NCBI GenBank assembly: GCA_021495925.1
Contig: JAKEKT010000048.1
Span: 1 to 64,000 of the forward strand
DNA from: Diplodia intermedia
Lineage: Eukaryota > Ascomycota > Dothideomycetes > Botryosphaeriales > Botryosphaeriaceae
Reading direction: 5' to 3'
Length of the DNA stretch: 64,000 nt
Shown here: positions 45,610 through 54,987 of the stretch, piece by piece
Numbering within the stretch: position 1 is the stretch's first letter
How the letters are laid out: every line of letters starts with the position of its first letter
The notes under the pieces: model-generated
Databases searched by the model: none
What the model saw: only the letters and a program-made list of their open reading frames with translations
What the model was told of the DNA's origin: nothing
Position numbers and translations under genes: made by a program

Positions 45610-46828
45610 ATGGCTACGAACCCGACCACCGCGCAGCCCGCTCTTGTCACCGTCTCGGAGCGGCAGGCTCAGATTGAGCTTGCCTGGCATGTCGCACTTC
45701 AGCAACTGAAGTCTGGCAAGTTTTCCATTGATTTGCCTCACAACGTCACTCTCGCAATCGGTGAGCAAGGTCTCACTGAGATCCTTAGTCGCTACAGGTG
45801 AGACCCCCCGAGGAGAAACGTTGGACATGCTACTAATTTTCGTTAGCAAGTACATCAGCGCTACAGGCTCGATGGTCCATGATGCCGTTAATGATGCTTG
45901 GCGCTTTCTCCCTCCTCCATACTTCCATGGCGACGGCGCCGTCCCGGTTTCATCCGTTGAGTCTGCTGTAGCTCAGCCTCCGCAGGTCATTCATCCTCCG
46001 GTTACCATGCCGAGCCTTAAGCCTCATTCCCTCGCCAAGCCTCTTAGGATTCCTCGCCCCATGAATGCCTTCATGCTGTACCGCAAGGACAACCACGCTA
46101 CTGTTGTAGCGAACAACCCGGGTGCTAACAACAGTCGGATCTCCCAGATCATTGGCCAGATGTGGGCAGCCGAGACTACTCAGGTCAAGGATCACTACAG
46201 GCAGCTGGCCGATCAGGGGTTCCGGGCTCACACGAGGGCTCACCCGGATTATCGCTATACCCCGCGCAAGTCGTCTGACATCAAGAGGCGCAAGAGCAAA
46301 GTCAAGGGCAAGGGCAAGGTCTCTGGAAAGTTTGAGGTCTCTGACGCTCCGCTGAACTTTGTGGAGCCGAGTGTCCTGGAGAAGAATGCCCGTGACATCG
46401 ATTCCCTCGTTAGTGGACCGGCCAGCACCAAGCTCACCCACACCGACGCTATGGGTATGTTATTGCAGAAGAACAATGTCGGCTGGCTCAACATGGATCA
46501 GTCTAGCCGTGCCGACCAGCAGGCTTACGGCGCAGTTCTTCACCACCACGAACTCGCTCTGCAGGCTAAAGCCAATGCTGATGCCACTGCCACTCTTGCG
46601 CAGGAGACTGCTGCTACCCAGCCCACGGTCTTCGACACTTTCATGGATGGTGGCTTCCAGCTCAACGGCGGCACTACTATGATGGAATTTGACCCCTTCA
46701 ACGCTGCTGCCCAGCGCAACCTCGACCTCGCCGCCGAAGGCTTGATGGAGCCCTTCGATCACTTCACTTTCCCCGAGCGTGAGGCCAACTTTGACCTCTC
46801 CGAGCTGAACTCGACTCGTCCCTACTAG
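45610..46828 (+). CDS. MAT1-2-1: MAT1-2-1 HMG-box mating-type regulator
   Basis: High-mobility-group transcription factor that sets MAT1-2 mating identity. Two exons (45610-45797 and 45847-46828, intron of 49 bases) give 389 aa. The HMG box spans about residues 128-200: LRIPRPMNAFMLYRKDNHAT, NSRISQIIGQMWAAETTQVK and DHYRQLADQGFRAH. A basic tail (PRKSSDIKRRKSKVKGKGK) is a likely nuclear signal. The box-coding part has no intron. After the stop codon TAG the same frame continues 77 more codons. An alternative model with exon 2 ending at 46778, a 63-base intron (donor GTGAGG, acceptor CATAG) and exon 3 at 46842-47062 keeps frame and gives 446 aa. Both models are possible; the simpler one is listed here. 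Confidence 0.9.
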
Positions 46829-47062
46829 AGGCGCTGCATAGCTCCTCACTTGTGGAGTACTGTCGTGGTCCAGCCCTTTACCCGAGACCAGGATCTGGAG
46901 CGTCTCCGCCAATTCGACATCATGATCGCGGAACAACGCAACCAGTTGATGCTGGCAGCTTCAGGTCCCAATCCAACATCCTCATCGCAAGCTGGGCCAT
47001 CTACTGCTGCCGGTCCTCAGGCCGGCTCCTCTGCTCAGGCTACTTCTTCTACTCAACCTTGA
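46829..47062 (+). other. Possible C-terminal exon of MAT1-2-1
   Basis: This segment is open in the MAT1-2-1 frame right after the TAG. It reads like protein, with an amphipathic stretch (DQDLERLRQFDIMIAEQRNQ) and a Ser/Ala/Gln-rich tail ending at TGA 47060-47062. A GTGAGG donor at 46779 and an ATAG acceptor at 46841 would join it to the gene in phase. It could also be translated by stop-codon readthrough, or be lost coding sequence after a nonsense change. Confidence 0.5.
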
Positions 47063-47089
47063 TTTTCATACACAGCGTCCACATTCCGA

Positions 47090-47188
47090 GCACACACGTC
47101 CCCCAGCAAACACGTCCCCCAGCACACAAGTCCCCCAGCACACAAGTCCCCCAGCACACAAGTCCCCCAGCACACACGTCCCCCCATC
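47090..47188 (+). repeat. Minisatellite, 16-bp unit, about six copies
   Basis: About six tandem copies of CACACAAGTCCCCCAG, with A/C variants at two places, start 28 bases after the possible second MAT1-2-1 stop. The minus strand shows matching repeated frames that are artefacts of the repeat. Confidence 0.9.
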
Positions 47189-47228
47189 TGCTTCACCGCC
47201 GTATGGGATTCTGAACAATCGTGTACTA

Positions 47229-47302
47229 CTGTTCGCTTCAACAGCGTGCAATACTGTTCGCTTCAACAGCGTGCAATACTATTCGCTTCAACAGCGTGCG
47301 AA
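47229..47302 (+). repeat. Minisatellite, 25-bp unit, three copies
   Basis: Three tandem copies of a 25-bp unit containing TTCGCTTCAACAGCGTGC, which starts at 47232, 47257 and 47282. The copies are nearly identical. They follow the 16-bp minisatellite at 40 bases distance. Confidence 0.9.
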
Positions 47303-47519
47303 CTTAACAGATAGAAAACTCCGTAGATAGGAAATCAAGATTCTATCTCAATCTTTGCGATGTATGAAAAGCTTGACGTGACTGACAATCCCAGCGTCCA
47401 TGAATCGCAAATCAAAGGAAGTAGTAGCCTTGCCTACGACACAATACCGCAAAGTACTGTAATGGTCCCGGTCGAGAAAACATTATATTGCAATTAGTTA
47501 ATATAATAGAGGTCGCAAT
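47303..47519. other. A/T-rich flank
   Basis: This A/T-rich stretch (including ATTATATTGCAATTAGTTAA around 47490) lies between the minisatellites and fold-back copy C. No gene is seen. Confidence 0.5.
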
Positions 47520-47740
47520 TGGTGGCGCGTTCCAGCGGGTGACAGAAGAGTTGAGATCTCTGTGCTCTATCGAGGATGCAACACTCTTTCTATAGCTAGT
47601 TTAATACAAGATCCGGACGTACATGTGCACATTGAAAATTGATATCTACGTCCGGATCTCGTATTTAGTTACCCAACCCATGTAAGCATGGTGCAGTATT
47701 CTTGTGGGTTGGCTTCACCTGCCGTGGCGTGAGCGCGCTT
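47520..47740. mobile_element. MITE-like fold-back element, copy C
   Basis: About 220 bp. The left end has CAGCGGGTGACAGAAGAG. The right end, complemented, reads CACGGCAGGTGAAGCC, so it is worn. The central palindrome is well kept: AATACAAGATCCGGACGTA pairs with TACGTCCGGATCTCGTATT. After the palindrome comes the family run TAGTTACCCAACCCATGTAA. It lies downstream of MAT1-2-1, within or at the edge of the idiomorph. Confidence 0.7.
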
Positions 47741-49828
47741 TGGAAAAATGAAAAGAAAAGGGTGCCCGGTCGCAAAAGGGCTCCCACTGGTGAAACGCGC
47801 GGAGTTGACCGCTCACTTTACGGTTCGGCCTCTATCAAGGTCGGCGGGTCAGCCACTGCAAACGCCGACTTTCCATCTCCTTCGGCAGACCAGAACTGAG
47901 GTAGCGGAGCCCGCTAGGCAGCAGCTAAGAGGCGGGCACTGGAAACTGGGTGGCCGCCATTGCGAGGAGTACGCAATGGGCATTGGAAGTTTAGAGTGAC
48001 TGAAAATTGCAGAACACCACGCCAAGCATTGCCGCCTCTCCGGCGCCGACAAACACAGCGAGCAGGTGCGCGCACGGTGCTCTTTGGCCCAAGGCAACAG
48101 CCCGTTGCCGGGCAACGCAGGGCGGGCGGCGGGCAAGCGGCGGTCGGCGACTCCGAATGTTCGCTGCCTCGGGCACGCCACCCATCGCTTGCCGGCGGCA
48201 GCTGCGACCGGGCAGGCAAAATTTTCACAGTGGCAGCAACCTTCCGCTCGCCCGCATGAGCGGGCACTCATGCCTAGGTAGGTTGCGCGCCGGGACGCGG
48301 CCGGCGCGCGCACCGCAACCGCACCTGTCAGTCACCACCCAGTCCCCACCAGTCCCCACAGCTGGGCGTACCCCGCTGGCGCCGCACACCCGCTAGGGCC
48401 CGCCGGGAGCCTAAATCAACGTCGCTCGCTGGAAATTAGGCCCAATCTCCCGCCGCTACGCGACACCGCAGTGCTGCACCAGTTCCCAACTTGTCCGCCA
48501 CCCACCATGAGCCCGCGAGCCCGCGCTGCAGCGGCAGCGGTAACAGCGTGTTTCTGCGCCCGCGAGAGCACTGCTGCCGCGCCCCGGCGGCCACCAGCAG
48601 CCAGCAACCTCGTTCGCGCTCGCCGTCCAATGAGGCTGCGCCCGCGCGGCCACCGCCCATGCCCGTCATCACTTCAACGCAATTCCGCACGCACGTCAGC
48701 CACCGCCACTTTCATACCCGCAGCTCACCCATTAAGTGTCCACCTAGCGACACGAAGGCTCCGATGGGCGAACAGAAGACGATGGCAGTCTCGACACTTT
48801 ATACATGAAATCCAACTCCCCCATACTGCATGATCCTGAGAACACTGACGCAACTCGCTCCTGGACCAGCCTCCAATTCACCCAAACTGGAGTCATGCAA
48901 CTGATGTGCGATCCATTTGCGCAAATTGAACTGCAAGGACGGTCCGAGCAGCCCGCTTATTCTGCGCGAACGCAGCTATCTACGCGGAATGCCGCTGTCT
49001 ACCGCTTCCTACTCGCTCTGCTTACTTTTCCATTGACTTTGAATGTTCTTTTACCTGGTAGCGTGGTCCGCAAAATTCCGCCACGAGTGCAAAAAGCGGC
49101 CTCGCTGATGTTGTTCGTATCGTTGTATTTTCTACCTCCGTACCTTCATGCGTGCTGCCTTGATTTCTAAGCATATTCACACGGACAGGGACAAGTAGAA
49201 GAGGAAGGAGAAGGGGGATAATAAGCGGAACGAGCAGATGGTAGTAGATGGTAGCATTCCACGTAGATTGGGTAGGCTTTCCCGGCCGCCCTCACAACCC
49301 TCATAGTGCGATCGGCAAAATAAATTGCCATTTGCCTGTACGACTCTTTACTCTCCTAGCCTCTCAACCAGTCGCCAACTGCCCTAGCAGCAACCGGGAG
49401 ATCTTGCTGATGTCGCGTTCGCTAGCGTCTGTGCGGAGGTATGAGCGGAGCGGGGATGCGAAACTTTGTTTCAACAGCGGGGAATTATTGCGGAGACCGG
49501 CTGCTGATTCAGTATTAGTTCCCACGCACATTGGCCTGATCGCTTCCCTATGCTTACAGAAGCAGCCAAGCTGCATCGGCATATACCATACAGCTGGGTT
49601 AGCAATCATCATATTACCTGGATGGAGAAGGCAAAAGAGCACGGAATTGTAATTTTGTTCTGCATTTCATTGATCGTTTTGTCATGGCTGCAAGCTAACC
49701 AGCTAGAGCATCTATGGACACGCCAATATCCATCCTGTTCGCCCTTTCTTTACTTCCGATGCTTGCAAATCGCTCAAGCCCCCGGCGGCGAACTACGAAA
49801 ATCCCACAGCTGATAGAGGAAGGATCTT
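47741..49828. other. Gene-poor region between MAT1-2-1 and ADE1
   Basis: About 2.1 kb. The first half is GC-rich, the second A/T-richer. Frames of up to 154 codons occur on both strands without recognisable domains. No alpha-box (MAT1-1-1) remnant was found. Likely the right border zone of the idiomorph. Confidence 0.5.
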
Positions 49829-51174
49829 TCAAGCGGAAGAACCGGCCCTCCACTTCTCCCCAGTCAACTTCTCGTACGCCTCGAGGTACTTCTCGCGCGT
49901 GCCGCGCACCACCTCCTCGGGCATCTCAACGTCGTCCTTGCCCTTCAGCCCGTTTGACGTCAGCCAGTCGCGCAGGTATTGCTTGTCGAAGCTGTCCTGG
50001 CCCTTGCCAACGGCGTACCCATCGGCGGGCCAGAACCGGCTGCTATCGGGCGTCAGAACCTCATCGACGAGGACGACTTCGCGGTTGGGGTCGGCCGGGT
50101 CGAAACCGAACTCGAACTTGGTATCGGCGATGATGATGCCGCGCTCACGCGCGTACGCGGCGGCTTCGTTGTAGAGCGACAGCGCGAGCTCCTCGATGCG
50201 AGCGGCCGCGGCGTCGCCGACAATGGCGGCGGCACGCACGCGGGTGATGTTCTCGTCCTTGCCGCCAACCTCGGCCTTGGTGGAGGGCGTGTAGATGGGC
50301 GTGGGAAGCTGCTGGGATTCCTGCAGACCGGCGGGAGCGGGCTCGCCGTGGATGGTGCCCGAGCGCTTGTACTCGGCCCAGGCACTGCCGGTGATGTAGC
50401 CCCGCACGATGGCTTCGATGGGGAAGATGGAAAGACGCTGCACCTGCATCGAGCGGCCCGTGAGCGTCGAGAGCTGGCCGGGCGAGAGGGTCGGGCTAGC
50501 AGCCGTGATGGCCGGGGGCAGGTCCGAGGAGATGAAGTGAGTGCGGAGAGAGGGGATCTGCGCGCGCAGGTGGCGGAACCAAAAGGTGGAGAGATTGGTG
50601 AGAAGCGCGCCTTTCTCGGGAACACCCTGATGTGACGTGTTAGTCGTAGTGGTTGGAGAGGGAGGGCTGAAGAGTCGGCACGGGGCGAATAGTTGAGGGG
50701 AGACGTTGGCTATGAGCTGCAGGTATTGGGAGGAAGACAACGCAGGTTCGCTGGGAGGCTGGAAAAGAGGGAAGGAAAAGGTGAAGGCCAGAGTACTATG
50801 TTTCAGATGCGCGAGCAAGAAAGGTGGAGCCAGAGTTGCATACATCAGAGCAAAGGCCGAGATGGAGGCCGCAGAGTCCATCACCGCAGTAAAAGACGGG
50901 GAAAGGAAACAGTAGAAGCAGAAGATGATTGACGCGAAGGAGAGAGGGGAAGAAAACGAAGATGGGGTTTCGGAAAGAAAAGGCGAGGCAGCAGGAAGCT
51001 TACGTTCTTCATGATGACATCGTAGGCGCTGATGCGGTCGGTTGCCACGAACAGCAGCGTCTTGCCGTCGATCTCGTAGACATCGCGCACCTTGCCGCGC
51101 GCCAGCAGCTTGAAGCCATGGTCCTCCAGATTGGTGGACACGACCGCAGTAGTAGCCGGGTTGATGGTCGACAT
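49829..51174 (-). CDS. ADE1: SAICAR synthetase (purine biosynthesis)
   Basis: Phosphoribosylaminoimidazole-succinocarboxamide synthase: ATP-driven joining of CAIR with aspartate in de novo purine synthesis, cytosolic. Two exons (51174-51004 and 50626-49829) join to 322 aa. Exon 1 ends GKTLLFVATDRISAYDVIMK-N and exon 2 resumes GVPEKGALLTNLS, exactly as in yeast Ade1. Further signatures are EAIVRGYITGSAWAEYKRSG, ESQQLPTPIYTPSTKAEVGG, IIIADTKFEFGFD and VLVDEVLTPDSSRFWP. The intron has 377 bases, long for this window; the acceptor-side frame is open for 258 more bases into it. SAICAR synthetase is a reported neighbour of the mating-type locus in Botryosphaeriaceae. Confidence 0.96.
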
Positions 51175-52008
51175 CTTTTCAGCTCAGAATAAGTTCAGGT
51201 TGAACGGGGCGTTGTTGAGTCAAAGGAGCAGAGGTTGACGATGTCCGGAGAAAATCTTCGGCTATATGGCGGCCACCTCTTTCGTCGCCGTTTGACCGCG
51301 GTGGAGGGAATCGGGTGTAGTGGGACAGGTGAAGTCGAAGTCAATCGCGCGAAATGGAGAAGATGGCGACTGGATCTGCGAGTGAGTGTTCGGCTATCGG
51401 CAGCGCGCGCGTTCGTGGCAGGAAGTGTGTGTTAGCCAGGGACAGCCAACCACAGCGCCCGTGCTGTGCATCACGCCTGCATTTTCCTAGCAAGAAAAAA
51501 GAAATGAACAGACGCTAACACGTCATAACACCTTGGAGTCAGATCTGAATCTCTTCTTCCTGCCCCTTCTGATGGAAATACTCGTAGGCGGCGTCGAGCA
51601 ATGTCATCTCGCGATACTGCAAAACCGACCCACCGACGAACGCAATTTGGTACGCACTTTTCAGAGAAGGCTTTTGTCGAAAGATTTATTGATCCGAAGC
51701 CACATCAAGGTAGCCTCGGATCGGGGAGTATGTTTTCCAATGTACAGCACATGAGTTGTACCAAGGCGTGTGAAAATTTATCGTACAAGATCATCGCCAG
51801 CCCGATCTACACAACTCATACAACCCGCACGGCCTATCAATACGTGACAGCGCCATGGCCACATCTTCCTCATACAACAGAGCGGAGCAAAGCCTAAACG
51901 TACCCTGTATAACGCCGTCCAATGTACACTTCTCCACAGGACGCCTGTTGTGAAATCACGAAGAATAACGCCTTTTTCTTTTTTGTTCGCACCGGACGAA
52001 ACCAACGC
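51175..52008. other. Intergenic: ADE1 promoter / RIM2 3' flank
   Basis: Some 830 bases with the ADE1 promoter at the left and the 3' flank of the carrier gene at the right. Short frames only. No gene is seen. Confidence 0.5.
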
Positions 52009-53269
52009 TTATACATGAGACGTGGCTCCCATGAGCTTGAGAGCACTCTCGTATGTACCGAACATGATGGCTGCGCTGGGAACCACGCGCAGAAGGTGGG
52101 GAGTCAGGCCGCCGTACAAGCCCATCAGGCCCTCTTCCTTGGCCACAAGCTTGAAGCATTGGACGAGACCGGTGTATTTATGGTGGCCGTTCTCCATGGG
52201 CGCCAACCGCAACCGCGTCCGCACAACCTAGTTACTTCATCAGCAATTGCTCTCGCGGATGCACTCCTATTGAATCGCTTACCTCGTGGGGGTATGTCAG
52301 AATCGTCGCGATGAACTTTGCAAATCCGGCTGCACCCAAACCTCCAGTCCACTGGACCGTCTTGTCCCACGCGTTAGGCTCGCGACCGGAAGCCTCCAAC
52401 CTCTGCTGCCTGTTTGCCAGCCCAATCTTCATCTGCTCATACAGCACCCACTGCATTGTGCTCTCCGACACACCCAAGTAGCTTGCGGTAAGGCCCTTGT
52501 ACAGCCCGCGGATGCCCTCCTGCCGAATGGTCTGCATGGTGCAATCCAGCGCATTCTTGTACTGCCTGCCGCCCTGGGACTTTGCATGGGACTTGTCCAG
52601 CTGCAGCCTCGTCTTGACGAGCCAGATCGGATTTGTCGCGGTACCCGTCACGACACCGGCGGTTGCTGCGGCGAAAAGATGCACCCACGCCGATTCCTTT
52701 CCGTCGTTGAAATATGTGCTGAGCACGCGCTTTCCGTTGCCGTACGTGTAGAAGTTGATTGCGCGCGCAGGAACCACGCCAACTAGGTTGGGGCCTAGTC
52801 CTTTGAACAGCGCGCGCCAGCCTTCCGTCCGCGGGATGGCGAAGAGGATCTGAAACGTTTCCCGGAAGTGGAGGAGTGCGCTACGCGTAAACGACATAGA
52901 TGATGGAGAAGGGACGCCGCGAGCAGCTCGGGAGGCAAGCAATTGTTGGTGGTAGTAGTCAGACTGTAACCGGGTTTTCAACACGTCGAACGGCGCAGTC
53001 AGGGTTGCAGCGGCTGTACCGCCCGTTCTGGTGAGAGAGCTCTGTCAGCAGGTGCTATAAAGAAGCCGGTAGAGGCTCACGTACGCGCCAGCTACGAAAT
53101 GCGCCCATGACTTGGCGAAGGGCGAGGATTTTGCCGCCACCTGAAGGTCATTGGGGTCTTTGGGGAGCAGAGGATCTCCGCTCTCGCGCGGCTGCGGCAA
53201 GGGACTCTGCTCGATGGCAGACCGCGCCACCCCAAGCGGGCGGTTGTCCTGGGCGGATTCGAGGGTCAT
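52009..53269 (-). CDS. RIM2: Mitochondrial carrier, pyrimidine-nucleotide type (RIM2)
   Basis: Inner-membrane carrier of the SLC25 family, closest by motif to yeast Rim2 (pyrimidine nucleotide exchange). Three exons (53269-53085, 53027-52283, 52227-52009) join to 382 aa. Three Px[DE]xx[KR] repeats are seen: APFDVLKTRLQSD, NPIWLVKTRLQLD (Ile-Trp in place of an acidic residue) and YPHEVVRTRLRLA across the second splice. WRALFKGLGPNLVGVVPARA is typical of Rim2. The N-terminal 55 residues are a polar extension. Introns of 57 and 55 bases are GT-AG. It is divergent from CIA30, with 364 bases between. A folate or FAD carrier is the main alternative but fits less well. Confidence 0.88.
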
Positions 53270-53633
53270 ATACGATGCCGACTAAGTTGTTGCGGAGGCC
53301 AGGCGTGAGGATCGGCGGGCGCGGTTGCGGAAATTGACGGGGAGGCGTGCCGCGCAGTGCTTGGATGAGTTCTGGGGCCAGAGGGGGCTGTATGTGCAAT
53401 ATTGTAAAGTGGCAACAGGAAAATCGGAGAACGGTGGATATGGCGCGACGAGATAGCTCTGCTGTGGAGGGCGCGATCGAGAAATTCCTTCGGCGACGCA
53501 CACCCCGGTCGAGCCGGCGTCATGCATCGCTCGCCGCTGCACTAGAGCTCCGATCGACCAGAGCTCCGTTGCCGGACGACCCCTCCACCCAAACCACCTA
53601 TTCTTCGGGGAGTCTCATTCGTGACACGAAGCT
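53270..53633. promoter_or_regulatory. Divergent promoter region RIM2 / CIA30
   Basis: 364 bases between two divergent genes for mitochondrial proteins. No TATA box is evident. A plus-strand frame starting at 53347 runs through here but is out of frame with CIA30. Confidence 0.5.
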
Positions 53634-54448
53634 ATGCGGTCTACAGCAGTGCTTAGCGCTCCAGGCTTCTGGAAGCGTAGCATGGACGAGCTTCGCCGTC
53701 GATCCAACACAGGCACGCCCGACACCTTGCCGCCGCCACACGCTTCAGCTTGCTAATCCGCGGCGGTGCAGTTTTCCAGCTCGAGGCCATGAAAGGCGCC
53801 GCGCCATTGCCGCTCGTCACCTTCTCCGACCCCTCGTCCATTGGCGGCTGCAAGCGCATGTCCGACGCCGACATTGGCGGCTACTCGGAGATCGATCTCG
53901 ACTTCGTCCCTCAATCTGGCGCTTCGCCGCCGCATGCACGCTTCCACGGGAACATATCCATCCAGCTGCCCCAGAATAACCCCAATGTTTCTCGAACCGG
54001 CTTTGCTGGGGTGAGGACGCGCGATCGCCCGCCGACGCTCTTTGGCAAGTCATTGTTCGACCTCGATCCGTACCGGTACTTGGCATTGCGCGTGAAGTCG
54101 GACGGCCGCAAATACTTTGTGAACGTGCAGACCGAGTCGGTCGTACCGACGGACCTGCACCAGCATCGTCTGTACGCGCGTAAGCCGGGCGAGTGGGAGA
54201 CGGTGCTCATCAAGCTGAGCGAGTTTGTGCGGACAAACCACGGCATGCCGGTAGAGCCGCAGAGAGAGATGATGAGGCAGAGGGTGCGCTCGGTGGGCAT
54301 CAGCTTGACGGACAGAGTGCCTGGACCCTATGAGCTCTGCATCAACAAGATATGGGCCACCAATGAGCTGAGCGAGAGCGAAAGTGAAGAAGATGCCCGG
54401 GTAGATGAGATTACTAAGGCGCCGTCGGAAGAGCCGAGAGCTCCATGA
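53634..54448 (+). CDS. CIA30: Complex I intermediate-associated protein 30 (CIA30/NDUFAF1)
   Basis: Assembly chaperone of mitochondrial respiratory complex I. Two exons (53634-53712 and 53772-54448) join to 251 aa. The N-terminal exon reads LSAPGFWKRSMDELRRRSNT and continues VFQLEAMKGAAPLPLVTF after splicing, matching the spacing of this family. Further signatures are DADIGGYSEIDLDF, ARFHGNISIQLP, DPYRYLALRVKSDGRKYFVN, VQTESVVPTDLHQHRLYARK and PGEWETVLIKLSEF. The 59-base intron appears to begin GC instead of GT (CAG|GCACGC) and ends GCAG. The nearest GT donors give poorer alignments. A model starting at 53750 would lose the conserved N-terminus. CIA30 is a known neighbour of the mating-type locus in this group. 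Confidence 0.9.
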
Positions 54449-54987
54449 GTGGTGAGATCAAGCGTTATCCTGGGGTTTGAATTCGGCGTTCGGAGCGTAG
54501 AGCACAACAACAAGCGTTGAACTAGTTGTGGAGGGGCAGTTGAGCATGGTCGAGCGCATCATAGGTAATTGCAGATTGGCAGGGTCAGTTGCAAGGTTTG
54601 GGGAAGAGTCCGTTCGGGAGTCTCGGAAAGTTTCCTGAACGAGTTCTCAAGTAAATTGTAGATAATTGCGCCTATCCAAATACATCTTTCTGTGCCGAGT
54701 CGTAGACATGCTGGTGGGCGCAGAGCTCAGGCCCAAGCTCCTGCGGCGGGCGTGCGAGCTACGCCGTGACGCCTTCCCGTCGCGAACAAAACAACTAGGC
54801 GTGCCTGGCCCCACCATGTTGACCATCGCACCTCCCGCATCTCGGCACATCACGAGCAGTAACAGACCATGTGGAAGCGACCTGAAGCAATAGCCCGCAA
54901 CCCGCTCAACTGCCGCTAGAACGGGGAAAGGAAGAAAAACAAAGGCAATCCACCGAGCTCCGCGCGAGCGGGCCTTCAGTCGCGACC
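54449..54987. other. Intergenic: CIA30 3' flank / APC5 promoter
   Basis: About 540 bases between two plus-strand genes. No gene or clear motif is seen. Confidence 0.5.

Noticed and set aside
47053..47266. Minus-strand frames with repeated Cys/Trp/Gly/Thr units
   Set aside because: Direct product of the 16-bp minisatellite read in frame; not a cysteine-rich effector.
47090..47302. Possible CRISPR-like array
   Set aside because: The repeats are contiguous tandem units without unique spacers, and the genome is eukaryotic.
48805..49170. Plus-strand frame of 121 codons with hydrophobic patches
   Set aside because: No family likeness, no leader features; lies in a gene-poor stretch where such frames arise by chance.
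47741..49828. Search for a MAT1-1 (alpha-box) remnant beside MAT1-2-1
   Set aside because: None of the reading frames in this stretch shows an alpha-box-like sequence, so a fused homothallic locus is not supported in this window.
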